Source of the DNA: Symmetrospora coprosmae
Taxonomy: Eukaryota; Basidiomycota; Cystobasidiomycetes; Symmetrosporaceae
Direction of reading: 5' to 3'
Length of the DNA: 64,000 bases
Assembly (NCBI GenBank): GCA_008802785.1
Contig: VUYT01000011.1
Coordinates: 186,001 to 250,000 of the forward strand
This document shows, piece after piece, positions 10,243 through 21,517 of the stretch (position 1 is the first letter of the stretch; each line of letters begins with the position of its first letter). The notes beneath the pieces are model-generated. The model searched no databases. It saw nothing but the letters and a program-made list of their open reading frames with translations, and had not been told where the DNA came from. Made by a program: the position numbers and the translations under genes.

Positions 10243-13200
10243 ATGCTAGTTGACCAGCAGTCTCCAATCGCACCCGACACGAGCTCTGACAAGGTCAACA
10301 CGGCTGACAAGAGCGGCAACGGCGCCGAAGATGCGGCAGAGAAAGAGCTCGAGCGGCAGTGCCAGGCTCTTGATGTGCCTGGCTACAGAGTCGAGACCGA
10401 AGGCGTCTTCACTGTGATCAGGAGGACGACCAAGACAGGCAGATCCGCTACATTTCCAGCTCGTATGGCAAGGTGAGCCAACGCCGTCTGTTTGATGCAA
10501 GTCGCCATAGCTGATGTGTCTTTGTATCATGTCGCAGATGGGCCTTCGCATCCGACCGATGGCTTCCTTACCTGATGCGCTTCATCCGAGAGTCGATGGT
10601 GCTGGCGCCCTGGCGAATGATGATCCTCCTCTTGCAGAAGACGATCTCGTCACTCGGCCCGACTGCTCGTCTCTGGGTGACTTCCCATATGCTTGTCATG
10701 GTGGAGCGCGCAGTCAACACAGGCGAGGTGCACAAGCTCAGGCTGTTCTCCTATGCTCTCATCGGCGCCACTCTGAGCTCCGGCTTGCAGACGCTCAATG
10801 GCTTCTTGTGAGGCTCGGCAGCCGATCAATGACTGGTACGGGCGGTCTCTGACCTACCCTGCACTTTACAGCACTCGCAACTCTGGTATACTCGATCGAC
10901 ACTTTGAAGCCAACATCGCTGCTCGCCTTCTCGACGCTTCGGCCAGGCTGGATCACCAGGCCGCCAACTCGCCAGAGACGATGAAGCTGTTCAGCGAAGC
11001 CTCTCGCATGGCCAGCGGAGGTAAGCCAAATGTGCCATTCCAGTGCTGGTGGTGTCGCAGTCTGTGACGGTTCTTGTCTCGCACACGACAGGGTCGGAGC
11101 AAGGCTTGACTATCGTAGCAGACATCGTCAAGCTATTCACCAGCGCTGTGGGCGTCATCTCCCAAGCTACACTTCTGCGCAAGACCGTGACCCGCAACAA
11201 CTTCGACCTGATCTCGATATGCTTCGCCGCCAACTTTATCAGGTCGGCCGACTGGCTGTTCCGTGGAGGTAGGTCTTCGCGCGGCAGACTTGTGCAGCTC
11301 GGTCTAACCAGCTGCGGCATTCCGCACCTAGACCCGGGCGTCGGCGTCGCTTTGACCAGCGCCGCATACCAGCGCATGCAGACCATCTGGAGCGAGACCC
11401 GATGCACCACTGCCGAAGATATCATCCTCGGTCTACCGCGCTACCTTACCGACCAGTACAATAAGGCCAACGCCGCTCTCGGCGACGTGTCGACAACTTG
11501 CTTGCGAGATGAGTCACGCCTGGCGCGCACTACCGGGCTATTGCAGAATCTGTCAGACCCGGTTGTCTACGCTCTCTTCGCATTGCGAGCTGCTGCACGC
11601 CGAAACCCCTCATCCCTTGCATCCAGCCTCTTCACCGATACGTTCAGCATGGGAAGTCTCGCCTTCATTCAAAGCGCTTCAACTGCCATGGCCGAAGAGA
11701 TCGCCGCCTTCTTCTATACCCTCGACGATGTCAGACAGCACACCAGCAAAGTCCTCCAGTTCTATCGAGCTCTTGATGCCAAACCTGCTATGCCGCAGCC
11801 GGCCAAGCCGGTGCCTTACAGGTCGATGGGAAGTTCCGCTCCACGCGACAAAGGACGGCTTGGAGGTGTGAGTGGTCTGCCCGCCCTTCAGCTGGATGGA
11901 AGAGAGGGATCGATCAAGGTGCTGACCGCCAGTCTCGCTCGCCCACAGATGGAGATTGAGCTGCGGGATGTCTCCTACAGGTATCCCGGCAGCGAGGTCG
12001 ACGTCCTGAACAAGGTATCCCTGAAGATCGCTGCCGGGTCATTGACACTGCTGGTCGGGCACAACGGTGGCGGCAAGTCGACCATTTTAAACCTGATGAC
12101 CCGAGTCGTGGATCCTACGAGTGGTCAGGTCCTGATCAGTGAGTCAAGGAGAAGGATAATTCCATATTTGGACAGCCATTGGACGGAAGCTGACATTCTT
12201 TGCAATCAGACGGTATCGATGCGAAGCAATATGTGCCAGCCGACCTCTACCGCAAGATCAGCTGTCAATTCCAGACAACTTACCCTGCCGATGTCACCTT
12301 ACGCGAGTTCCTGCACATGAGCGACGTCTCCGACGACAATGAGGGAGCCAAGATGATAGAGTGCATCGAGATCGCTGGGCTCACCAAAGTGCTCGCTCGC
12401 TTCCCGAAGGGCCTCGATGCCCGTCTTGGTCCGTATCCAGCGAACCCGACACCGAGCTCGTTCCTCAAGGAATACGTCAAGGACACCAAGCTCGGTCCCA
12501 TGGAAGCATGGGAGGAGGGCTTTGCACAGCTCGTTGCCAGAGAGATAGAGGAGGACGAAGAGTGGGAGGACGAGGTCATTGGCGGTTCTGGGGCGTCTGG
12601 CAACGGAAGCCTCAAGAACAAGGACTGCGCATTCTCCCCTGGTCAATGGCAAAGACTCTGCTTTGCTCGGTCTCTTATGAAGCGCGACGCGGATCTCAGG
12701 TGAGCGAGGTCGGGATGCGGTGTAGGTGGATCACACAGCACTGAAACGTCTGTTCATGCAGGATCTTCGACGAACCGTCGGCTTCTCTGGACCCTCTGGC
12801 TCGACGCAGAGTCTTTGACGAAATCGAGAAGCTTCGTGGCCAGAGCACGGTCATCCACGTCACCCATGAGCTCGGAGCCTGCCTCAAAGCCGATCAGATC
12901 ATCTTGTTTGAGGATGGCGAGATTATCGAGACTGGCACGCATGATCAGCTTCTGGACAAGACAGATGGCAAGTATCGCGAGTTTTACCTGGCGTCAATCG
13001 GCCACGATGACGACCAGGAGAACGAGGACGACGAGGATGCGGACGAGCAAGACGTAGGAGAGGCAAACGAAGACGAGGAAGAGGAAGAGGAAGAGGAAGA
13101 GGAAGAGGAAGAGGAAGAGGAAGAGGAAGAGGAAGAGGAAGAGGAAGAGGAAGAGGAAGANNNNNNNNNNGAAGAGGAAGAGGAAGAGGAAGAGGAAGAG

Positions 13201-13782
13201 GAAGAGGAAGAGGAAGAGGAAGAGGAAGAGGAAGAGGAAGAGGAAGACGATGAGTGGGAAGACGAGGACAACACAGAGCAGCAGGAGGAGGAGCAGGCAA
13301 TGAAGACCTCGGAGCCCGCGGAGCTGCATCTACGCGCTTCGCTGCAGGCCCAAGTCGACGATGAAGATAGCGTTGCCTCCCCGCTCGACCCTGCCGCCGC
13401 CTCCGTTCCTTCCGGCTCACTCGACGACCTCGAAGACTGCAGCAGTGCAGATGACGAAGCCTCGAGCGACGACAGAACGGCTTGGGAGGACGAAGACGAA
13501 GGAGACGACGAAGATGCTGGTGCCACCTGCGATAAGATCACGACGGATGCAACGGAATTGCCGTTCTCCGATAAGGATGTTTCGGTATCCCAAATTGGCG
13601 ACAACGCAGCAGATCCCAGCTCTGGACCGACCCCGGAGGATGGCGAGGCGTCCGCTCCTGTCGATCTGGACGAGCCTGCTCTGGACAATGACTCTGGTTT
13701 TGAGGGCAACTCGCGCGATGAGAATGAGGATCAGGGGAGTGTTTGCTACGGGGCGGGATCAGCCGTGGACGAGGACCGATAG
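10243..13782 (+). CDS. Half-size ABC protein with degenerate signature and poly-Glu tail
   Basis: About seven exons. The N-terminal half is a weak transmembrane region: scattered hydrophobic helices such as SYALIGATLSSGLQTLNGFL, not six clear spans. One nucleotide-binding domain follows, with Walker A GHNGGGKST (about 12060), a signature read as FSPGQWQRLCFARS instead of LSGGQ (about 12640), Walker B LRIFDEPSASLDP (around 12760, interrupted by an intron before IFDEP) and the H-loop VIHVTHE. This pattern is known to me from a basidiomycete group of ABC proteins with few obvious membrane spans. After EFYLASIGHDDD the protein continues for about 270 residues that are extremely acidic, including a (GAAGAG)n tract holding a 10-N gap. 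Substrate and location are unknown. The annotated start is the first ATG; the frame is open upstream. Confidence 0.8.
13075..13246 (+). repeat. (GAAGAG)n hexamer tract coding for poly-Glu
   Basis: Near-perfect GAAGAG repeats, in frame with the ABC gene, encode an uninterrupted run of glutamates. The tract is broken by ten unknown bases at 13161-13170, so the true repeat number is not known and the reading frame across the gap depends on the gap being exactly ten bases as drawn. Confidence 0.95.
13161..13170. other. Assembly gap (10 N) inside a coding repeat
   Basis: Ten N characters interrupt the GAAGAG tract. Ten is a conventional placeholder length, and the flanking repeat makes a collapsed or mis-sized assembly likely. 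Confidence 0.98.
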
Positions 13783-14423
13783 CAGCAGCACCACCTTAGA
13801 CTGTCGTATTAGAACAAAGCTCTCCCGGATACCGCTTGGACACCACGCTTCGCAGCGAAGATCAGCAAAGCACAAGAGCATCTCCGTCACGCTGCTCTGA
13901 TCCTGATGCCATGCACTGGCGGAGGTCATGCGAGCGAGGTGAACGCAAGGTGCCTGTGGGTCGCTTTGGACCAGCTGATCAGGTGGGTCTGCGAGGTCGC
14001 GTCTGGACTGCTTGACGCGGTCCGGGGTAGTGCGGGGTAGGCGGGCTATCGGGTTTCCATGCACGTGCTCGATCAGGCACGAGCCATCCAGATGGGCTTA
14101 AATTAGCGGCGGGCGGATTCTGGACGCGTGGTCCGGACCGAGTGGCGGAGTCGTGACTATCCTGCAGGCCGCGCTGTCCCCTCGCCGGTTCTGGCCCTGC
14201 GGGAGCAGGAAGGCGAACGATGGCCTGCAGGCTATAGGGAAGAAAGCCGGAGTCGCGGGGGAACACCTTATCGCGCTGCGTGCAGGGCTGCCATCGTCTC
14301 CTTCGTCCTCGTCCTTTTCCTCTTTCCTTCTTTCTCCCATTTCTCTCACCCTAATTGATCTCCCTTCCTCTCACACACCCCTTGCCCTCTCCACCTCAAG
14401 CTACACCACAGCAAGGAGGCAAG
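13783..14423. promoter_or_regulatory. Upstream region of the amino acid permease, with a CT-rich leader
   Basis: Between the ABC stop and the permease ATG. Bases about 14283-14400 are strongly pyrimidine-rich (repeated TCCTC, CTTTCC and TCTC blocks) immediately upstream of the start codon. CT-rich tracts of this kind commonly mark the transcription start of well-expressed fungal genes. No coding sequence is apparent. Confidence 0.5.
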
Positions 14424-16417
14424 ATGTCCGCGCAGCCTATCGGCTACCAGGGGAATGAGTACCCGGTTGAGGGTGACCTCGAGAAGAAGCTCTCCAAGCA
14501 GGAGGGCGGAGCTGGCGAGATCTCGGAGAGCGTCGTCGAGGGCGAGACGACAACGACGGATCCTCAGTGAGTTTCGCGTGCCGTGGCCTGCGCGACCGTC
14601 ACAGCACGGCGACTGAGCAATGGCGCCTTCTCCGGCTCCAGCATGCACCGGTCCCTCAAGGGTCGACAGATTTCCATGATTGCCATCGCAGGTACCATCG
14701 GTACCGGTCTCTTCCTTGTGGGTTTCGCACAGGCAGTCTGCTCCTTACGGCATTGCGGGACAGCCAGCTGACGGGTCAAGCTACCACTTCCGCGCGCAGG
14801 GCTCCGGACGTGCTCTCGCCAACGGTGGTCCCGTCGGCGCCCTCATCGGTTACACCGTCGTTGGTCTCCTCGTCGGATGCATGATGTACTCGCTCGGAGA
14901 GATGATGGTCTACGATCCCAGTGAGTTCGGGGAGGAGATAGCACGGTGGTGCGTGATTTGACCCGGAACCCACATCAACAGGCGCCGGCGGTTTCATCGA
15001 GTTCTCTGCACGTTACGTCGACCCTGCCGTTGGATTCGCAGTCGGATGGCAGTTCTGGTTCCAGACGGCCATCACCGCCCCTGTCGAAGTTGTTGCAGCC
15101 TCCATCGTTATCCAGTACTGGGATCAGAACGACGACCATCTCGCTATCTACGTCGCAGTCTTCCTTGTCGGAATGATCGCTATCAACCTTGCGGGTGTCA
15201 AATACTTTGGAGAGTTTGAGGTGAGTTTCTCCGCGGAAACGCCCTTGTCTTCGGCATTCGCAGTACTGACAATCACATCTGCACCCTCAGTTCTGGTTCG
15301 CCTTCATCAAGATCGCAGCCGTACTTGGTCTCATTCTCTTCTGTCTCGTCATCGACCTTGGAGGTGGACCGGACCGTGACCGCCGAGGATTCCGCTACTG
15401 GCGCGATGAGCCCTTCAACGGCGACTACCTCGGCATTCAACCCGCTTCCAAGGCTCGCTTCCTCGGTTTCTGGGCCGTCCTCACGCAGGCCTCCTTCTCG
15501 TACGGAGGAATGGAGTCACTCGCTTCGCTTTGCCTCGAGGCCTCGAACCCGCAGAAGACGATGAAGACCGCCGTCCGAGCAATCTTCTACCGAATCGTCG
15601 GTCTCTACATTCTCGCCATCCTCATGATCGGTCTCTGTGTGCAGCGATCCAACCCGAACCTCCTCCAGGCCAACAAGGAGGGAGGCGGAACTGCCGCTCA
15701 GTCTCCGTTCGTCGTCGTCGTCAAGGTTGCCGGTGTCAAGGTCCTTGACCATATTATCAACGCCGTCGTCCTCACCTCTGCCTTCTCCTCTGGAAACGAG
15801 TTCCTCTACGCCTCGTCGCGAGCCCTCTTCATGCTCTCGCAGCAGGGCCAGGCACCGCGCTTCTTCAGCAAGATTCTCCCTAACGGTGTCCCCATCTACG
15901 CACTCGGCTTCACCTCGCTCTTCTCCCTCCTTGCCTTCCTCAACGTCTCGGCCGGCGCGACCACCGCATTCAACTGGCTCGCCAACATTACGACGCTCGG
16001 CTCGCAGATCAGCTGGATCAACATCGCCATTGCCAACATCCGCTTCAACCGCGCGCTCAAGGTGCAGGGTGTCAGCCGCGCCGTCCTGCCCTTCCGTTGC
16101 CCCGTGAGTCTCTTTGAGGGATTTGCCGCATTGCGCTTTAGAGCAAGACTGACTCTATTCCTGCGTTCCAGGCCTTCATGCCTTACGCGGTAGTCGTTGG
16201 CTTCATCCCCATCGTGTTCTTCGCCGGATGGACGACACTCGTCCCCTTTTCGGCCTCGAACTTCTTCTCGACATACGTCAACCTCGCTTTCTTCGCGTGC
16301 CTGGTTGTCGGGTGGAAGTTTGCCAAGAAGACGCAATGGGTCAAGCTGTCCGACATGGACATTACGAGCCACTACGAGCAGGGCCAAACATTGGCTGTCT
16401 CGAAGTTCGGCAAGTAG
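14424..16417 (+). CDS. Amino acid permease (fungal AAT/YAT family)
   Basis: About six exons encode a roughly 550-residue transporter. An N-terminal soluble tail (EYPVEGDLEKKLSKQEGGAG) leads into the family hallmark HRSLKGRQISMIAIAGTIGT, GLFLGSG (joined across an intron with a GTGGGT donor at the LFL codons) and ALANGGPVGALIGY. Later motifs are EMMVYDPS, GGFIEFSARYVDPAVGFAVG, SFSYGGMESLASLCLEASNP, SSGNEFLYASSRALFMLSQQ and TTLGSQISWINIAI. Twelve hydrophobic segments are expected and most can be seen. Such permeases import amino acids with protons across the plasma membrane; Asp-Pro and Glu residues in the motifs match the general amino acid permease group. Substrate range cannot be judged. Confidence 0.93.
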
Positions 16418-16839
16418 TCGTTGTGCACCAAAACGGGGGGGAGTGTCATAGGGTGCGTCGATGGAGAAGGGCGGTTCTCGTCGGCGGTCGGGCGGTGTCC
16501 CGCATTTGTAGCAAGAGTCTCGTTATGGTCAGATAGTGTGCACAGTAATGCGCTCAATGCAAAAAGTGCTCCTACCATCTCGGACTTTCCTGCGACCTTG
16601 CTCTCGTTTCAGATCGGTCTGCAGATGACATCGATGAAGAGGGTCGCTGGGCGGTGTTAGGCCGGTGCAGCCGGCGAGCTCCCTTGTGCCACTGTGGACT
16701 CAAGCGACATGCATCCTGACACTCGTCCACCCTTCTTGTATAATTAGTTCGAGAGGATCGTCAACACGGCTCGTGTCCGAGATCGGCGTATGTATTCGGA
16801 GCCGAATGGATCTCTTCTTCGCTCGACCGCGACGCACTG
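16418..16839. other. Intergenic region
   Basis: Holds the 3' end of the permease transcript and the upstream region of the following membrane protein. I see no gene or repeat in it. Confidence 0.4.
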
Positions 16840-17892
16840 ATGGCACAAACAAACGAATACGTCGCATATGGCGACGAGGCGCCGAACCTGTTCGGTGCCC
16901 TGCTCTTCCTCGGCTACATCGTCGCAGCTCTCGTCCTCTCGCTGCAAGCGGTCTCGCGGATCTATCGACAATATCATGCTATCCCACGAGCTCCGAGGGA
17001 CCGCCGTCGCATACGAGTCATGTCAATATTGGCGCTTGCGAGCTTCTCGACGCTCTCGTACAACATGCTCGCTTTCTTGGTCTTCTCGTACCGCAGCTAC
17101 CTAAAGAGGCATGGCTACATCGCCAGCCTGTCGCCCCGCAACTTGCATCTCTGGGAATGGATGCACCATTCTGGGCTCTTTGAGGATTTTGCGCATGCTC
17201 TGGTTGCGCGTCCGGACGGATGGTGGTGGACACAGCTTGCGCTGCTGGCTTCCTTCCAGATTACGCTCTGGATGGCTCGATGCTGTACGTGCGCGCATGC
17301 TTGCTCGGACTCGGCACGGCACTAACCTGATTGAACACGATCTCCGATCTCAGTCCGACAGCGGCGCACCGACGGGCTAGGTGTCCTCTTCCTCATCTCG
17401 CAGATCCTCCCCATTTCCTACACGCTCAACCTCGCCTACCTCACTTTCCTCACGCAGCCGCCTCGAAAGCCTGCGGTGACAGCGAATGGACTGCGGCGCG
17501 TCGGACAGAGAACAGACAGCAAGCCCGATATCATAAGCTTGACGCAGCTCGTCTCGGCGACCTTGTTCCTTGCCAGCCTGTACGCGGCCTCAGGGAGTCA
17601 GCAGGAGAGCACCTTCCTCCCGTTCGTAGGGGTCCTCAGGCTGCTCCTCTTCAGCCCGTACTTGCTTCAGGATGGCACCACGTCAACAAAGACGGTAGCG
17701 AGCTTGCTGGCTGTCCTCGGAGCGGCGATGCAGGTGCAGCAGAGTGGGAAGGTGCAGGCACGAAGCAGTCTAGGGCAAATGGCAAGCGCATTATTGGGAG
17801 TTGTGCTGCATGGACACTCTGCCGTCAGGGCTCTCGGGCAAGACGTAGTTCTAGCTGGCACCAGTAGTTTGGTGTACGTCTGGTTGCTATGA
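16840..17892 (+). CDS. Uncharacterised multi-pass membrane protein
   Basis: Two exons (donor GTACGT near 17284, acceptor near 17354) give about 325 residues with seven or eight hydrophobic segments, e.g. ALLFLGYIVAALVLSLQAV, SILALASFSTLSYNMLAFLV, WWWTQLALLASFQITLWMA, LGVLFLISQILPISYTLNLA and TFLPFVGVLRLLLFSPYLL. The first exon has a hydrophilic segment with HLWEWMHHSGLFEDFAHALV. I do not recognise the family with certainty. It looks like the small fungal membrane proteins often annotated only as hypothetical. The start was chosen at the ATG just before the first hydrophobic helix, with a short polar N-terminus. Confidence 0.72.
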
Positions 17893-18287
17893 CCAGGCCC
17901 ATACAGTTGTCGGACTATATCGGGTGCGCCTTGATGGACGTCAGCTCGGAGAGCGTTCACAGAGGACAGTGACAGCAGCGGCTGTATGCTGTGGACACCG
18001 CATTGCGATCTACTCGTAGAAGTACTGTACTGTCCCTTGCTCGATGTCTCTGGAACTCTCTGTGTGTGCGATATCGATGCCTTTGCCCTTTCCTTCCCTT
18101 CCGGAACCTCCCGCAGGCCAATCCGGCGGGCGCCAAAGCTGAGATCCCTGAGACGGGCAGCGGGTGGCGTCTCCCCTCCCCGCCGTCACGTCGACCTCTC
18201 CCCATCAAGAAAGACGAGCACCGATAGCACCATAGCCGCATAGCAGGACACAGCACATTCGTCAATCGCATAGCATACACCACAGCC
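17893..18287. promoter_or_regulatory. Upstream region of SDHB
   Basis: Non-coding gap between the membrane protein and SDHB. The SDHB ATG lies in CCACAGCCATG, a good initiation context. No other motif was assigned. Confidence 0.4.
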
Positions 18288-19618
18288 ATGTCTCAGTCCA
18301 TCATTGCGGGCTCGATGCTCAGGCCCGCCATCAGGTCGGCAGCAGCAGCGCAGGTGAGGGAGACGAGGCTGCAGTGGCAGCGGCCTAGACAGCCTATAGA
18401 ACAGCATGGAGGCTGACTACGGTCATCCTGCGATGCTGCCGCACCATCGCAGCCCATGCTTCGAGCGTCGATGTCGACCTCGGCGCCGCGAGCTCTTGCG
18501 ACGGCCGTCAACGAGACGAGCCAGCAGAAGCCAAAGAACCTGAAGCAGTTCAAGATCTACAGATGGGTGCGCGTGTGCACTGGCTCATGTGGCAGCACCA
18601 ACAGATAACCATATACTGACGCTCTGTGTTATGCTCCTGCTCGACAGAACCCAGACAAGCCGACCGAGAAGCCCTACATGCAGAACTACGAGATCGATCT
18701 GTCGTCGTGCGGGCCGATGGTCCTCGACGCGCTCATCAAGATCAAGAACGATGTCGACCCGACCCTCACTTTCCGGTGCGTCCACGCTGTCGTGTCGCAT
18801 TGTGCTCTGCCTCTCTCAGGAAACAGCTGACAGTTTCACCGGACTTTCCATCTTCCGCCCGTGCCGGTGCTCTCGATTGCCTACTCATTCATTCGCTCGA
18901 CTGCTTCTACGACAATGCATGCATCACAGACGGTCATGCCGTGAGGGGATCTGTGGCTCCTGCGCCATGAACATCGACGGACAGAACACGCTCGCTTGCC
19001 TGAAGCGCATCAACCCAAAGGCCGGCAAGGACGTCAAGATCTACCCCCTTCCCCATAGTGCGCCAACCATCTCCCCGCATGTATCGCACGCACACACGCT
19101 GACTCGCACTACTACGCACTCTCTCTCACAGTGTTCATCGTCAAGGATCTCGTCCCAGACATGACGCAGTTTTACAAGCAGTACAAGTCCATTGAGCCTT
19201 TCCTCCAGTCATCGCCACCAGACGGCAAGGAGCACCTTCAGTCGCAGGAGGATCGCCGGAAGCTTGACGGCATGTACGAGTGCATTCTCTGCGCATGCTG
19301 CTCCACTTCGTGCCCATCGTACTGGTGGAACCAGGACGAGTACCTCGGCCCGGCAACGCTCATGCAGGCCTACAGGTGGATTGCAGACAGCAGAGATACA
19401 AAGGGAGCAGAGAGGAAGGAGAAGCTCCAGAACACGCTCAGTCTCTATCGATGCCACACCATCTTCAACTGCACAAAGACATGCCCGAAGGGTCTGAACC
19501 CGGCGAAGGTGAGCATGCTCAAGCCTTTTCAGCATCTCCTAGTGCACACTGCTGACGCCGCCTGCATCCCCTGTACCAGGCTATCGCGGCGCTCAAGCAG
19601 GAGATGGCTATGGCATGA
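18288..19618 (+). CDS. SDHB: Succinate dehydrogenase iron-sulfur subunit, mitochondrial
   Basis: Six exons. The first two encode an Arg/Ser/Ala-rich mitochondrial presequence ([28 protein letters not shown]). The ferredoxin domain begins at LKQFKIYRW and holds the 2Fe-2S ligands in [17 protein letters not shown] and LACL. The C-terminal domain holds the 4Fe-4S ligands in [12 protein letters not shown] and the 3Fe-4S ligands in [17 protein letters not shown]. Trp in [12 protein letters not shown] lies in the known quinone-site segment. The last exon reads [12 protein letters not shown] and stop. The subunit passes electrons from SDHA-bound FAD to ubiquinone in complex II. The gene ends 225 bases from MBF1, which runs the opposite way. 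Confidence 0.97.
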
Positions 19619-19842
19619 TGGTCTGATCTCTAGCGCCGGATTATCTGGCTTGCGGCTCTCATTGTCCTCCAGCCGCGGCCGTGTTGTATGCCATCTCTGC
19701 TACCGCATCATTCTGTCGCAATACAAGACGATCTCGTCTATTCAGTGCACCGCATGCGATCAGCGCCACGAACGGCTGCATGGCCAGAGACCGGTCTTGT
19801 CGTGTCACGATGCGGCTAACCGGGAGCATCTACATACGCTTA

Positions 19843-20566
19843 TCACACCGCTTTGTCCTTGTTATCTGCAGCAGCCACGACTACCTCCTGAGCCAGGCCA
19901 TCAGTATCGAATTTCGCCTCGCTGGACTGCACGCTGTCTGCGTTCTTGCCCTCTTTGGCAGCCTTCGGCTTCGTGCCAGACTTGGTCTTTGCTGTCTCCG
20001 CCGCTTTTGGCGCCTTCTTCGGCTCCTCTGTCTTCGGCTCGCCGATTCTGTCAGTGCTCCCCGTCAGCCAGACGCCGAGCTTCTTCTCGATGCGCTGAAG
20101 CAGCTTGTTATCTCGTGGGTGCCTGCCGGACTCTAATTCCGACACGACGCCTCTCTGCGCATCGACAGGTCAGCGGAGTCCGTTTGCTACTGGGGCAAGC
20201 GCATTCTGAGACGCACAGTAAGGTTCAGCGAGTTGGCAAAGTCGGGCACCTTCATTCCCTTGTCGTTCCTGGCTTTGGCGATGGCCTGGTGCAATAGACA
20301 AGACACTCGACTGCATTAGCAACTCGTGTGTGCGTTGGTGCCCTCCGAGACTTAAACAGGCTCACGCGACCGACAACGAGATCGACGGTATCTGGCGCCT
20401 TGGGCTCGTCCGAGTCGAGCTTCGCAGCAGTTTGGTTGTCCAGCCGCGCACTGAGTCCTGCCGAGCCGGGCGCCTTTTTCTGCCCCGCTTTCGCTTCGCG
20501 GCTCGCGCTCGCGCCTCCGCCTTTGCCTGCACGGCTACCGATGGTGACGGGTGTGTAGTCCTGCAT
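19843..20566 (-). CDS. MBF1: Multiprotein-bridging factor 1 (transcription co-activator)
   Basis: Three exons on the reverse strand. Exon 1 begins [18 protein letters not shown] and continues [20 protein letters not shown]. Exon 2 gives [20 protein letters not shown], and exon 3 gives [20 protein letters not shown] followed by [10 protein letters not shown]. These are the conserved N-terminal MBF1 segment and the cro-type helix-turn-helix; the family bridges bZIP-type activators and TBP. After the HTH there is an unusual tail of about 60 residues rich in Lys/Ala/Glu ([20 protein letters not shown]). An upstream in-frame ATG at 20671 would add 35 Ser/Arg-rich residues; I chose the inner ATG because the family starts there. 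The usual Trp near the N-terminus is absent. Confidence 0.85.
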
Positions 20567-20757
20567 TGAGCTGGTGCGGGGTGTGCTAGACGATGTTAGG
20601 ACGCGGGTGTGACTGAAATATGGAGCAGAAGAGCGCGTGGACAGTGACGAGCACCGCAGCCTCAGCTGCATGACGATGATGAGTCAGTCCCTGCTTGGTC
20701 CGTCAAGTAAGCTGGGTCAGACAGCGAATCGAGACAAGGGGGTAGATCTTGTCACGG

Positions 20758-21180
20758 TCAGTTTGGACGGACAAGGGGCATGTCAGCGAGATTGGAGGCA
20801 AGCCGGACCACTGGCTCCGGGGCATTGATCCGATGCACAAGCCGGGCGTTAGAAAGGGCAGCCTCGCCATCGTCATAGTGCGCAGGTGGAGTAGAGTCGA
20901 GTGCCAGCTGGAGTGCAAGTCCTGCAGCTCCGTTACCTCCGCGTCGAACCGCCCAAACACCAGCAGTTGGATCTGCCTCGCCAACCATGTCGCTCATCCC
21001 CGTACCGATGCTCATCAACGACCCGCTTGCGTACCCCGTCCTCTCTGCTCCGTACCCAGTCTTCTCGCCGCCGGTGATCCTTGAAGAGTTCCCCATCGTC
21101 CCGCCGGCCCTTGTGCCGTCACCGATGCCACTGCTGCCGGTATTCCCGCCGCTTGGCTTTGCGCCGCCCGTCGTCGACAT
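20758..21180 (-). CDS. Doubtful Gly/Ser-rich small protein
   Basis: A 140-codon frame starting MSTTGGAKPSGGNTGSSGIG, with TGYGAERTGYASGSL repeats-like wording and a more ordinary C-terminal half. The opposite strand also has an 80-codon ATG frame (20987-21226, Pro-rich) followed by AATAAA at 21301. Upstream of the minus ATG the frame stays open for 15 codons (KPRQSIDGTAYGST) to a TAG that could itself be a splice acceptor. I recognise no family, and which strand is coding is undecided. Confidence 0.25.
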   Translation of the reverse strand: MSTTGGAKPSGGNTGSSGIGDGTRAGGTMGNSSRITGGEKTGYGAERTGYASGSLMSIGTGMSDMVGEADPTAGVWAVRRGGNGAAGLALQLALDSTPPAHYDDGEAALSNARLVHRINAPEPVVRLASNLADMPLVRPN

Positions 21181-21517
21181 TGTCGATCCATACGCGGTGC
21201 CGTCTATGCTCTGGCGCGGCTTCTAATGGTCAGTGAGAGCAGAAGCGAGCTCCCCGACGAGCTCGAATTCGCTGACATCCGCCTCCGCTCGTTCACAATC
21301 AATAAACAAATAACCGATTTGAACGACAGCTTAACGTTATGTTGATTAGTCGATTGTGCTGTATTGGTTCAGAGACTGCTGGTACGATTCTACGCTACAC
21401 GGCTTGGCTTATCGGGCTAGCGATTCTTCGCTGACCTATGCAGAACCCGGCACAACGGCATGTAGCGGTACGAGTCAGCGTGTGTCTTCGTACCGTCTGG
21501 AGGCGTATGAAGGCCAC
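21181..21517. other. Intergenic, 3' side of the FAD enzyme gene
   Basis: Mostly AT-richer than its surroundings (21295-21345), with AATAAACAAATAA at 21301. Nothing else is recognised. Confidence 0.35.

Noticed and set aside
12984-13709. Poly-Ser and poly-Leu reverse frames across the GAAGAG tract
   Set aside because: These are antisense readings of the poly-Glu repeat and of the acidic tail of the ABC protein.
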